Below are positions 25,327-34,427 of a DNA stretch of 44,312 nucleotides, piece by piece (the stretch's first letter is position 1; each line of letters opens with the position of its first letter). The DNA comes from Mesorhizobium sp. WSM3626 (lineage in GTDB: Bacteria > Pseudomonadota > Alphaproteobacteria > Rhizobiales > Rhizobiaceae), in NCBI RefSeq assembly GCF_000513935.1, contig NZ_AZUY01000002.1, positions 71,204 to 115,515 on the forward strand, in the 5' to 3' direction. The notes under the pieces were generated by a model, which saw nothing but the letters and a program-made list of their open reading frames with translations, was not told where the DNA came from and ran no database searches. The translations under genes were made by a program, and so were the position numbers.

Positions 25327-26184
25327 ATGATATCAATATCGCGTATGGGGCTGGCGCTTGCCGCATTCCTGTTGCCGCTGACGCCTGCAATAGCCGCCGA
25401 CTACGATCCACCGATCTATGTCGACCAGGCACCCGACTATGTGCCGGTCGAAGTCGGCTCGGGCTGGTACCTGCGCGGCGATGTCGGCTATGCGTTCAGC
25501 CACCCATTCGATAACGAGGAGGTCTCGAGCGGGCCCCTGAACAGCTTTACGTCCGAGAGCAGCCTTTTTACAGGCAGCGTCGGCATGGGCTATCACGTCA
25601 ACGACTATCTTCGGGTGGAGCTGAATGGCGGGATTCTGCCGACCAATAAATTCGCCGATCATCAGAAACTTGCCACCACTTGCAAAGGCACGACGCTCGT
25701 AGATGACGGTTTCGGAACCATCAATTCCGCGCCCGCATCGCAGTTGTGCGACCAGATCGACAACGGCAGCAACAAAGCCTACAGCCTGATGGCCAATGGC
25801 TATGTCGATCTCGGCACTTATGTCGGGATCACTCCTTATATCGGCGGCGGTATCGGCCTTGCGTACAACAAATATTACAAGAGCATCGGCGCCAAGGATT
25901 GTGTGGAAACACCGGTAAATTCCGCCGGAACGGGCGGGTTTTTCTGCAATGACCCCGCAGGGTATGATGGCCAAACCGATACGGCCGCCAAATTCAACTT
26001 CGCTTACTCGATCGGCGCCGGGCTGTCTTATCAGGTTACGAAGAACGTTTCCGTCGATCTTGGCTATGAGTATTTCTCGGTGCCGGACGGCAAATATGTC
26101 GCCTATGACAATGGCGCCTTCAACATTCACAAGGGCATAGACTACCAGACGGTCAAGCTCGGGCTGCGCTACGACCTCTGGTAA
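25327..26184 (+). CDS. outer-membrane beta-barrel protein 2
   Basis: The product is 285 aa. The signal peptide ends near residue 23 (TPAIAA), followed by DYDPPIYVDQAPDYVP, then barrel strands (GWYLRGDVGYAF, VGMGYHVNDYLRVELNGG, YVGITPYIGGGIGLAY, FNFAYSIGAGLSYQ). It ends with a canonical C-terminal strand VKLGLRYDLW whose final Trp is the BAM recognition residue. Four cysteines in loop regions may pair. It is clearly paralogous to the gene at 24181 by its order of motifs and shares a CtrA box at a similar distance, so the two look like a duplicated, co-regulated pair. Confidence 0.85.
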   Translation: MISISRMGLALAAFLLPLTPAIAADYDPPIYVDQAPDYVPVEVGSGWYLRGDVGYAFSHPFDNEEVSSGPLNSFTSESSLFTGSVGMGYHVNDYLRVELNGGILPTNKFADHQKLATTCKGTTLVDDGFGTINSAPASQLCDQIDNGSNKAYSLMANGYVDLGTYVGITPYIGGGIGLAYNKYYKSIGAKDCVETPVNSAGTGGFFCNDPAGYDGQTDTAAKFNFAYSIGAGLSYQVTKNVSVDLGYEYFSVPDGKYVAYDNGAFNIHKGIDYQTVKLGLRYDLW

Positions 26185-26208
26185 GGCCTGGGAAAGACCG
26201 GGACTTTG

Positions 26209-26240
26209 ACGGCGGACTCCGTGGCCCGCCGTTTGCGTTT
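26209..26240 (+). terminator. probable terminator after barrel gene 2
   Basis: ACGGCGG and CCGCCGT form a 7-bp stem with a 10-nt loop. The following TTTGCGTTTG is only weakly T-rich, so efficiency is doubtful. Confidence 0.5.
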
Positions 26241-26279
26241 GGATCGCGAAATCCTGATCGCAGACATTTCTGCTTGATT

Positions 26280-26319
26280 GCATGTCGCCCAAACCACCGC
26301 GCACTTTGGGGCGACATGC
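26280..26319. repeat. rhizobial palindromic element, copy C
   Basis: This is the most regular copy. GCATGTCGCCCAAA at the left and TTTGGGGCGACATGC at the right are reverse complements apart from one extra G, around an 11-nt centre. Confidence 0.78.
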
Positions 26320-26353
26320 GTCTGGTATCCCGGCAGCGACAAAAACTTTCCTC

Positions 26354-26382
26354 TTGACGCCCGAGGCCTGAACGCATATCGC
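26354..26382 (+). promoter_or_regulatory. predicted serC promoter
   Basis: TTGACG (26354-26359) and TATCGC (26377-26382) are spaced 17 nt. Transcription would then begin at about 26388, exactly where the leader hairpin starts. Confidence 0.45.
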
Positions 26383-26387
26383 CGTCC

Positions 26388-26432
26388 GTGGGCCACCCCT
26401 CCCCAACGAGGGGCCACTATCTGGAAGGATAG
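26388..26432 (+). ncRNA. serC leader, candidate serC-motif RNA
   Basis: Two hairpins fill the leader directly before serC. In the first, GTGG (26388) pairs with CCAC (26414-26417) and CCCCTC (26396-26401) with GAGGGG (26408-26413). In the second, CTATC (26417-26421) pairs with GATAG (26428-26432), and its loop and 3' arm include the Shine-Dalgarno GGAAGGA, six nt before the ATG. An RNA element called the serC motif has been described upstream of serC in alphaproteobacteria; identity with it is inferred from position and size. Confidence 0.55.
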
Positions 26433-26438
26433 ACCACG

Positions 26439-27614
26439 ATGACGACGCATGCGAAGCCCGGACTCCGTCCGGCAAATCCCAATTTTTCCTCAGGTCCCTG
26501 CGCAAAACGTCCCGGCTGGTCGGTCGAGGCGCTGAAATCCGCCGCGCTCGGCCGTTCCCATCGCGCCAAGATCGGCAAGACCAAGCTCGAGCAGGCGATC
26601 GCGTTGACGCGCGAGATTCTCAAGGTCCCGGCCGAATACCGCATCGGCATCGTGCCGGCCTCCGACACAGGTGCCGTCGAAATGGCGCTGTGGTCACTGC
26701 TCGGCGAGCGCGGCGTCGACATGGTCGCCTGGGAAAGCTTCGGCTCCGGCTGGGTCACCGACGTGGTCAAGCAGCTGAAACTCGCCGATGTCCGCAAGAT
26801 CGAAGCCGGCTACGGCGCACTGCCGGATCTGACCAGGATTGATTTCGATCGCGATGTGGTCTTCACCTGGAACGGCACGACCTCGGGCGTGCGCGTGCCG
26901 GACGGCGGCTTCATTCCCGCCGATCGCAAGGGCCTGACCATCTGCGACGCTACTTCCGCAGCCTTCGCGCAAAGGCTCGATTTCGAAAAACTCGATGTCG
27001 TGACCTTCTCCTGGCAGAAGGTGTTGGGCGGCGAGGGCGCGCATGGCATGCTGATCCTGTCGCCACGTGCCGTCGCGCGGCTGGAGAGCTACAAGCCTTC
27101 ATGGCCGTTGCCGAAAATCTTCCGCCTGACCTCGGGCGGCAAGCTGATCGAGGGCATCTTCAAGGGCGAAACCATCAACACGCCGTCGATGCTTTGCGTC
27201 GAGGACTATCTCGACGCGTTGAACTGGGCGAAGTCGATCGGCGGCCTCGATGCGCTGATTGCCAGGGCGGATGCCAATGCCGCCATGCTCGACCGGTTCG
27301 TGGAAAGCTCATCCTGGCTCGGCCATCTCGCCGTCGCGCCGGCGACACGATCGAACACGTCGGTCTGCCTGTCCTTCAGCGACCCGGATGTCGCGGCGCT
27401 CGACGCTGATGGGCAGGCGGCGTTCGCCAAGGGGCTTGTCTCGATGCTCGACAAGGAAGGCGTCGCCTACGACATCGGTTCCTATCGCGATGCTCCGCCA
27501 GGATTGCGCATCTGGTGCGGCGCAACCGTCGAGGCCTCCGATCTCGAAGCGCTGATGCCCTGGCTCGATTGGGCTTTTGCCAGCCAGAAGGCGTCGCTGA
27601 AAGCGGCTGCCTGA
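26439..27614 (+). CDS. serC: phosphoserine aminotransferase SerC
   Basis: The product is 391 aa, the length of the alphaproteobacterial branch of the family. It begins [14 protein letters not shown], and the PLP-binding lysine is Lys194 in [14 protein letters not shown], with the cofactor-stacking region [14 protein letters not shown] and Asp170 in [10 protein letters not shown]. It transaminates 3-phosphohydroxypyruvate with glutamate to phosphoserine, the second step of serine synthesis, and usually also serves pyridoxal phosphate synthesis. It is followed after 64 nt by serA, the preceding enzyme, so the two likely form an operon. Confidence 0.95.
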   Translation: MTTHAKPGLRPANPNFSSGPCAKRPGWSVEALKSAALGRSHRAKIGKTKLEQAIALTREILKVPAEYRIGIVPASDTGAVEMALWSLLGERGVDMVAWESFGSGWVTDVVKQLKLADVRKIEAGYGALPDLTRIDFDRDVVFTWNGTTSGVRVPDGGFIPADRKGLTICDATSAAFAQRLDFEKLDVVTFSWQKVLGGEGAHGMLILSPRAVARLESYKPSWPLPKIFRLTSGGKLIEGIFKGETINTPSMLCVEDYLDALNWAKSIGGLDALIARADANAAMLDRFVESSSWLGHLAVAPATRSNTSVCLSFSDPDVAALDADGQAAFAKGLVSMLDKEGVAYDIGSYRDAPPGLRIWCGATVEASDLEALMPWLDWAFASQKASLKAAA

Positions 27615-27678
27615 AACTCTCCGTGGCGGCCCGAGGGCCGCCCATTCCCGGATCAATCCCATTTTCAAGGAGGCCGCC

Positions 27679-29280
27679 ATGGCGCCCCGCGTTCTCGTCT
27701 CTGACAAACTCTCTCCCACGGCCGTGCAGATCTTCAAGGATCGCGGCGTCGAGGTCGACTATCTGCCCGATCTCGGCAAGGACAAGGAAAAGCTGCTCGA
27801 AGTGATCGGCCGCTATGACGGCCTCGCCATCCGCTCGGCGACCAAGGTCACCGAGAAGCTGATCAACGCCGCCACCAATCTCAAGGTCATCGGCCGCGCC
27901 GGCATCGGCGTCGACAATGTCGATATCCCGGCGGCAAGCCGCAAGGGTATCATCGTGATGAACACGCCCTTCGGCAATTCGATCACGACGGCCGAACACG
28001 CCGTGGCGATGATCTTCGCGCTCGCCCGCCAGATCCCGGAAGCCAACGCTTCGACCCATGCCGGCAAATGGGAGAAGAACCGCTTCATGGGCGTCGAGAT
28101 CACCGGCAAGACGCTGGGCATCATCGGCTGCGGCAACATCGGTTCGATCGTCGCCACGCGCGGCGTCGGGCTAAAGATGCATGTCATCGCCTTCGACCCT
28201 TTCCTGTCGGATAAGCGCGCCGAGGAACTCGGCGTCGACAAGGTGGAACTGGACGAACTCTTCGCCCGCGCCGACTTCATCACCCTGCACACGCCGCTGA
28301 CCGACAAGACCCGCAACATCATCGATGCGGCAGCCATCGCCAAGATGAAGAATGGCGTGCGCATCATCAACTGCGCCCGTGGCGGGCTGGTGGTCGAGGC
28401 CGACCTGGTCGCGGCGCTGAAGAGCGGCAAGGTGGCGGGCGCCGGCATCGACGTGTTCGAGGTCGAGCCAGCGGAGCAGAATGCGCTGTTCGGCATGGAG
28501 AACGTGGTGGCAACACCACACCTTGGCGCCTCGACGGCGGAAGCGCAGGAGAATGTCGCACTGCAGGTCGCCGAGCAGATGGCCGACTACCTGATCAAGG
28601 GCGCGGTCTCCAACGCCATCAACATGCCCTCGATCACAGCGGAAGAGGCGCCGCGGCTGAAGCCGTTCGTCAAGCTCGCCGAAGTGCTCGGCGCCTTTGT
28701 CGGACAGGTCACCGAGGATCCGATCAGCGAGGTCGAGATATTGTTCGACGGCTCGACCGCGACGATGAACACCCGTGCGCTGATCAGTGCCGCCCTTGCC
28801 GGACTGATCCGGCCGCAGGTCGCCGACGTCAACATGGTCTCGGCGCCGATCATGGTGAAGGAGCGTGGCATCATCGTCGCCGAGGTCAAGCGCGACAAGT
28901 CGGGCGTCTTCGACGGCTATATCAAGCTCACCGTCAAGACCGAGCACAGGACCCGCTCGATCGCCGGCACCTGCTTCTCCGACGGCAAGCCGCGCTTCAT
29001 TCAGATCAAGGGCATCAATCTCGACGCCGAGGTCGGCCAGCACATGCTCTATACGACCAATGCCGACGCACCAGGCATCATCGGGCTGCTCGGCACGGTG
29101 TGCGGCGAGAATGGCGTCAACATCGCCAACTTCCAGCTTGGCCGCAACCGACCCGGCGGCGACGCCATCGCGCTGCTCTATCTCGACGCGCCGTTCCCGG
29201 AAAAAGTGCTGGAGCAGGTGCGAGGCCACATGTCGATCGACTCGGCAAAGCGCCTCCAGTTCGACGTGGGCGGGATCTAG
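27679..29280 (+). CDS. serA: D-3-phosphoglycerate dehydrogenase SerA
   Basis: The product is 533 aa, the long three-domain form. The substrate-binding part has GRAGIGVDNVD. The NAD domain has GIIGCGNIGSIVATRG, the catalytic Arg in NCARGGLV, a Glu in DVFEVEPAE and His in ATPHLGAST. An intervening domain (about 320-450) is followed by a C-terminal ACT domain (about 455-533, MLYTTNADAPGIIGLLGT), which binds serine for feedback inhibition. It catalyses the first committed step of serine synthesis. AAGGAGG precedes the ATG. A GC-rich stem (27623-27645) lies between serC and serA but lacks a T-run. Confidence 0.97.
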   Translation: MAPRVLVSDKLSPTAVQIFKDRGVEVDYLPDLGKDKEKLLEVIGRYDGLAIRSATKVTEKLINAATNLKVIGRAGIGVDNVDIPAASRKGIIVMNTPFGNSITTAEHAVAMIFALARQIPEANASTHAGKWEKNRFMGVEITGKTLGIIGCGNIGSIVATRGVGLKMHVIAFDPFLSDKRAEELGVDKVELDELFARADFITLHTPLTDKTRNIIDAAAIAKMKNGVRIINCARGGLVVEADLVAALKSGKVAGAGIDVFEVEPAEQNALFGMENVVATPHLGASTAEAQENVALQVAEQMADYLIKGAVSNAINMPSITAEEAPRLKPFVKLAEVLGAFVGQVTEDPISEVEILFDGSTATMNTRALISAALAGLIRPQVADVNMVSAPIMVKERGIIVAEVKRDKSGVFDGYIKLTVKTEHRTRSIAGTCFSDGKPRFIQIKGINLDAEVGQHMLYTTNADAPGIIGLLGTVCGENGVNIANFQLGRNRPGGDAIALLYLDAPFPEKVLEQVRGHMSIDSAKRLQFDVGGI

Positions 29281-29312
29281 CTCTCCGCACCTCCCCAGGT
29301 GACAAGCACACG

Positions 29313-29348
29313 ACGCCCCGTTTGCCGGCATGCACGCGGGGCGTTTCC
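29313..29348 (+). terminator. probable terminator after serA
   Basis: ACGCCCCG and CGGGGCGT form an 8-bp stem with a large loop, followed by TTTCC. The tail is short. Confidence 0.55.
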
Positions 29349-29484
29349 ATGACCGCTGGAACCGCCCGGCGGATGCGCCGTTGCCGACGATGGCATGATT
29401 TGGAGGCCTCTAGTCGGCGGTTCAATGTTTGATGGAATCGCCGAACCGCTTCAACTCTTTACATGGCAATCCCTAGGGAAAGTG

Positions 29485-30402
29485 CTACGCGCGCTTCCTG
29501 GAATTGCTCTGGCCAGAAGCCATCTTGCGCCCGCTGTGTTCGGCGAGCCCGATGCCGCCCAGAACGAGAACCAATGCCAGCGCCTGATAGAGCTGAAAGG
29601 TCTCCCCAACGATCAGCACCGAAAGCAGCGTGCCGAAGATCGGCACCAGATTGATGAACAGGCCAGCGCGGTTGGCGCCGATGAGCTCGTTGCCCCTGAT
29701 ATATGTTATCTGCGAGATCACCGAAGCGCCGATCGCCGTGTAGACGATGACAGCCCAGCCGCGCGTATCGGGCACGATCACCTTGCCGGCGGCGGCTTCC
29801 CACAGGAAGAAGGGCAGCGAGGTGATGAGCGCGGCGAACGACATGGCCAGCATCAGGCTCTGCCAGCGCATCGCCGGCTTCAGCCGCAACCCGACCGAAT
29901 AGCCGCTGTAGAGAACGACCGCGACCAGCATGATGGCGTCTCCGAAATTGAGTTCCAGCGTCAGCAGCCGGCGGGGATCGCCATGACAGGCCGTCAGGAT
30001 GACGCCGAAGATGGTCAGCGCCACCCCGGCGATCTGCGCCCAGTTCACGCGCAGGCGGAAGAAAACGAAATTGGCTGTCATGATCAGGATCGGCATCGCC
30101 GCCTGTTCGATCGAGACATTGATCGCCGTGGTGTAATTCAGCGCGGTGTAGAAGATGGTGTTGAACAGGGTGAAGCCGCTGGCGCCCAGCGCCGCCAGCA
30201 CGAACCAGTGCCTGCGCACGACATGCCAATCCTCCTGGATCGTGCGCCAGCCGATCGGCAGCAGGATCGCCACGGCCAGCATCCAGCGCAGGAAGACCAG
30301 CGTCATTGGCGAGACGTGGTCGACCGCCAGCTTGCCGGCCACCGAATTGCCGCCCCACAGCAAGGTGGTGAGCAGCAGGAATATGTAGGCGCTTCGATGC
30401 AT
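29485..30402 (-). CDS. EamA/DMT-family transporter
   Basis: The product is 305 aa with ten predicted helices in two EamA repeats. Repeat 1 opens with FLLLTTLLWGGNSVAGKLAV and has SPMTLVFLRWMLAVAILLP. Repeat 2 includes AVVLYSGYSVGLRLK and LFINLVPIFGTLLSVLIVGE, with the typical Pro before the ninth helix. The C terminus is a short charged tail (SGRKMASGQSNSRKRA). Members export amino acids, metabolites or drugs; the substrate is not inferable. It is convergent with serA and divergent from purA. Confidence 0.88.
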   Translation of the reverse strand: MHRSAYIFLLLTTLLWGGNSVAGKLAVDHVSPMTLVFLRWMLAVAILLPIGWRTIQEDWHVVRRHWFVLAALGASGFTLFNTIFYTALNYTTAINVSIEQAAMPILIMTANFVFFRLRVNWAQIAGVALTIFGVILTACHGDPRRLLTLELNFGDAIMLVAVVLYSGYSVGLRLKPAMRWQSLMLAMSFAALITSLPFFLWEAAAGKVIVPDTRGWAVIVYTAIGASVISQITYIRGNELIGANRAGLFINLVPIFGTLLSVLIVGETFQLYQALALVLVLGGIGLAEHSGRKMASGQSNSRKRA

Positions 30403-30613
30403 CGCGGGCTTCCGGCCGCGGGATGGGCTGCGGTGTTTGCCGGCCTATTGCCCCCACCAGTCCAAGTAAATGATGTCAAAGCCGGAAATTGTTGTGCCTC
30501 AGGGCATTTTTGGCGGCAAAGAAAGGTCGCACTCGCGAGGTCTTGACGCTATAGAGGCCTGTCGTTTCGAACCATATCCAAGCCGCGCGGCGGCGTCTCA
30601 AGGGAAAAGAAAC

Positions 30614-31912
<1,299 letters not shown>

Positions 31913-31987
31913 TTTCTGAAGCCTTTCCGGGCATCGCGGCTGATTTGCGGGGGCCGGCGCGGAGGCAAAATACAGGTCGACTGAAGC

Positions 31988-33784
31988 ATGGCAGATTTCG
32001 TTGCTGTTCTGAAAAACGCGTTCGAGAAGCACGGCGACGAGACGCCCGAGAAGCGTACGCGCATCTATAACAGCGTTCGCGCCATGCTGGCGAAGAAGCT
32101 TGCGGAATATTCGCCGCCGCTGGCTCCCGAGGCCATAGACAAACAGAAACGCTCGCTGGACGACGCCATTGCCGGCGTCGAGCGTGAGTACGTCAAAAGC
32201 GTTCCGGAGACGGATCCGCTCGCGGAACTGGAACACATCTTTTCCTCCATCGACCGTAACAAGAACCAGTCGAGCCACGTCAAGCAGCCAGTCAAGGCCG
32301 AACCGGTTCCCGCTTCGTCTCCGTATCGGCCCGCCCCTGCCGCGGCCAGCCCGGAGCCGTACAAACCGGCGCAGCCCGTGGCGAATCCCGAGCCCTACCG
32401 GCCTGCTCCAGCCGCCAAATCCGAGCCAGGCTGGCAAAGGCCGACGCCAGTGCAGCCCGCTCCGGACTTTTCGGAAAAGACCTTGCCGGGGATGGATGCG
32501 AATCGGGACGACGACCAGGACGATGTCTTTGCCGATGACGAAGCGCCGGCGGGCGCCGACACTTTCGAGCGTTCGCGCCCGGCTGAACGCAAGCGCAGCT
32601 ATGGCGGGCTGATCGCCGCCGTCGTCGCATTGCTGGTCGTTGCCGGCGGCGGTTACGGCATCTGGCTGAACAAGGACGCCTTCGGCAGGATGCTGGGCCT
32701 GGACGGCAGCAAGGTCGTTGCCAAGACGGAACCTGTGAAAACGACGCCGGCCAAGCCGGCCAAGCCGGCAACCGATGCCGCGGCCGCGCCACCGGCGCCC
32801 GCGACGGGCGCCGAAGGCACGAAATTCACGCAGCGGCTGACGCCTGAAGGCGGCGAAACCGATCCCGGCCCGGCGGGTGGGCAGAGCGGCATAGGCGAGG
32901 GCGAATCCGTCGCCGCGCTGACGACGCCGCCAACGGCAACGAATACGCCGGCCACGGCAGCGCCGGCGCTTCCCGCGCCGGCTGCCAATACGCCGGCTGC
33001 CGGTACGCCTGCGGCAGGCACGCCTGCCGCAACCACGCCCGCGGCGGGCACCCCGCCCGCGACACCACCCGCCAATGGAACCGCGCCCGCGGCCCCGGCC
33101 GATGCCGCCGCCACGCCGCCGCCCGCGCCGGCAGGCGCAACGCCGCCCGCGCCGGCAGGCGCCACGCCGACGGCACCGGCAGGCGCGACGCCGGCGGCAC
33201 CGGCCGCGGCTGCGGCGCAGACCGCGGTTCCGGTCGGCCAGAAGGCGATCTTCTATGAGGAGCGCACCAGCACCGCGCAGGGTTCGGCCGAGCCCGGCAG
33301 CATCGTCTGGTCGCTGGTGCAGGAATCGCCCGGCGGCGACCTGCCGCCCGAGCCGGCGATCCGTGCCGAGGCGACCATTCCCGGCAAGGACATCCAGCTG
33401 CGCATGACCATTCGTCGCAACACCGACCAGACCCTGCCGGCGAGCCACATCATCGAGATGATCTTCCTGACGCCCGACGGCTTCGAGGGCGGCGGCGTCG
33501 ATAACATATTGCGCGTCGCCATGAAGAGCTCCGAACAGGATGCCGGCAGCCCGCTGATCGGCATCCCGGCCAAGATCGCCGACGGCTTCTTCCTCGTCGC
33601 GCTCAACGACACCAAGGCCGACGAAGACGCCAACATGACTCTCTTGCGCGGCCAGGACTGGATCGACGTGCCGGTGGTCTACAAGACCGGACGGCGGGCC
33701 TTGCTGACCATGGAAAAGGGCATTCCCGGCGAGAAGGTGTTCGACGAGGCGATCAAGGCCTGGCAGGCCAAGACGGCGGGTTGA
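31988..33784 (+). CDS. Pro/Ala-rich single-pass membrane protein, function unknown
   Basis: The product is 598 aa. A soluble helical N-terminal domain (1-95, FVAVLKNAFEKHGDETPEKR) is followed by a proline-rich linker with repeated EPYKPA/EPYRPA units (about 105-160), an acidic patch (171-187) and one membrane helix (about 205-226, LIAAVVALLVVAGGGYGIWL). Next comes a low-complexity stretch (about 260-405) of Ala-Pro-Gly-Thr repeats (AGATPPAP, AGATPTAP, AGATPAAP, encoded by tandem DNA repeats near 33000-33210). A folded, presumably periplasmic domain (about 410-598) completes it. No known domain was recognised. It follows purA by 75 nt. Confidence 0.75.
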   Translation: MADFVAVLKNAFEKHGDETPEKRTRIYNSVRAMLAKKLAEYSPPLAPEAIDKQKRSLDDAIAGVEREYVKSVPETDPLAELEHIFSSIDRNKNQSSHVKQPVKAEPVPASSPYRPAPAAASPEPYKPAQPVANPEPYRPAPAAKSEPGWQRPTPVQPAPDFSEKTLPGMDANRDDDQDDVFADDEAPAGADTFERSRPAERKRSYGGLIAAVVALLVVAGGGYGIWLNKDAFGRMLGLDGSKVVAKTEPVKTTPAKPAKPATDAAAAPPAPATGAEGTKFTQRLTPEGGETDPGPAGGQSGIGEGESVAALTTPPTATNTPATAAPALPAPAANTPAAGTPAAGTPAATTPAAGTPPATPPANGTAPAAPADAAATPPPAPAGATPPAPAGATPTAPAGATPAAPAAAAAQTAVPVGQKAIFYEERTSTAQGSAEPGSIVWSLVQESPGGDLPPEPAIRAEATIPGKDIQLRMTIRRNTDQTLPASHIIEMIFLTPDGFEGGGVDNILRVAMKSSEQDAGSPLIGIPAKIADGFFLVALNDTKADEDANMTLLRGQDWIDVPVVYKTGRRALLTMEKGIPGEKVFDEAIKAWQAKTAG

Positions 33785-33802
33785 GTTCAGGTCCGTCTCG
33801 GC

Positions 33803-34102
33803 TCAGAAGCCTTGGAACAGCATGTCGAGCGCAGCAACGATCTCGTCATGATGCTTCGTCAGGTTCAGCCGACTTTCGCCCAGTTCGCTTGCCGGAACGG
33901 TAGCAATCAGGTGTGTCGCCATAACCAGCTTCCGGCCGTTGATGTCGAAGATCGGATGAAGCTTTCGCATCGGTGGCGGCACCGTTGCGACCGGCAGTAG
34001 CGGGATGACTACCCGCGTTTTGAAATTGTCGAGCAGGTCGGATTGAACGTCGAGCAAATAATTGCCTTCGACACGCCCGGCGAAGACATCATAGCGGGGC
34101 AT
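33803..34102 (-). CDS. ccdB: CcdB-type toxin
   Basis: The product is 99 aa from the ATG complementary to 34100-34102, matching the CcdB length of about 100. Family features are the N-terminal YDVFAGR, LDVQSDLLDNFKTRVVIPLL, the Met/Pro-rich MRKLHPIFDINGRKLVMAT and the C-terminal ALDMLFQGF. CcdB toxins poison DNA gyrase; family members normally end in a residue that contacts GyrA, and the final residues here (Gln-Gly-Phe) differ from the plasmid F protein. The start overlaps the antitoxin stop by one base (TGATG). Confidence 0.85.
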   Translation of the reverse strand: MPRYDVFAGRVEGNYLLDVQSDLLDNFKTRVVIPLLPVATVPPPMRKLHPIFDINGRKLVMATHLIATVPASELGESRLNLTKHHDEIVAALDMLFQGF

Positions 34103-34344
34103 CAGAACTGCCGGTGCTCTTCCAACGGTATGCCGTTTTTGTCGATGTAGTCGTTCCACGCATCTATCGTGGGGCGGTTCTCAAGCTTCCACAGCCTCGT
34201 CTTTTCGGCCGCCACCGCTTCCGCGATCCCGGCCTCCGCAGCGCGCGAGACATTCACATCAAGCCCCTTGGCTTCCCTCATGAGGTTCGAGTCGATCGAC
34301 AGATTTGCTGGCTGACGGACCGCATTCAAGGCAATCTTACGCAT
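34102..34344 (-). CDS. ccdA: CcdA-type antitoxin
   Basis: The product is 80 aa starting at MRKIALNAVRQPANLS; an upstream in-frame ATG at 34380 lies within the operator palindrome and lacks a ribosome binding site, while GGAGG precedes the chosen start. The N-terminal half is a ribbon-helix-helix domain (LSIDSNLMREAKGLDVNVSRA). The C-terminal half, KLENRPTIDAWNDYIDKNGI, is the toxin-binding arm with the conserved Trp-Asn. It neutralises CcdB and, with it, represses the operon. A chromosomal ccdAB like this may be a stress module or a remnant of transfer. Confidence 0.88.
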   Translation of the reverse strand: MRKIALNAVRQPANLSIDSNLMREAKGLDVNVSRAAEAGIAEAVAAEKTRLWKLENRPTIDAWNDYIDKNGIPLEEHRQF

Positions 34345-34369
34345 GGTAGCCTCCGCAACATGCGCATAA

Positions 34370-34390
34370 TATATGCGCATTCCGACATGG
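34370..34390. promoter_or_regulatory. ccdAB operator/promoter palindrome
   Basis: Two copies of the self-complementary octamer ATGCGCAT (34370-34377 and 34383-34390) flank AATAT. On the minus strand the centre reads as an AT-rich -10 (TATATTAT). The arrangement suits a ribbon-helix-helix repressor and autoregulation. Confidence 0.65.
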
Positions 34391-34427
34391 AGGCAATAAA
34401 ATCAAGCTGCCCCGACCGCAGGCGGAC

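Noticed and set aside
29417..29449. GCGGTTC/GAACCGC inverted repeat between serA and the EamA gene
   Set aside because: A 19-nt loop and no T-run; no gene start nearby to regulate. It is probably chance or an eroded repeat.
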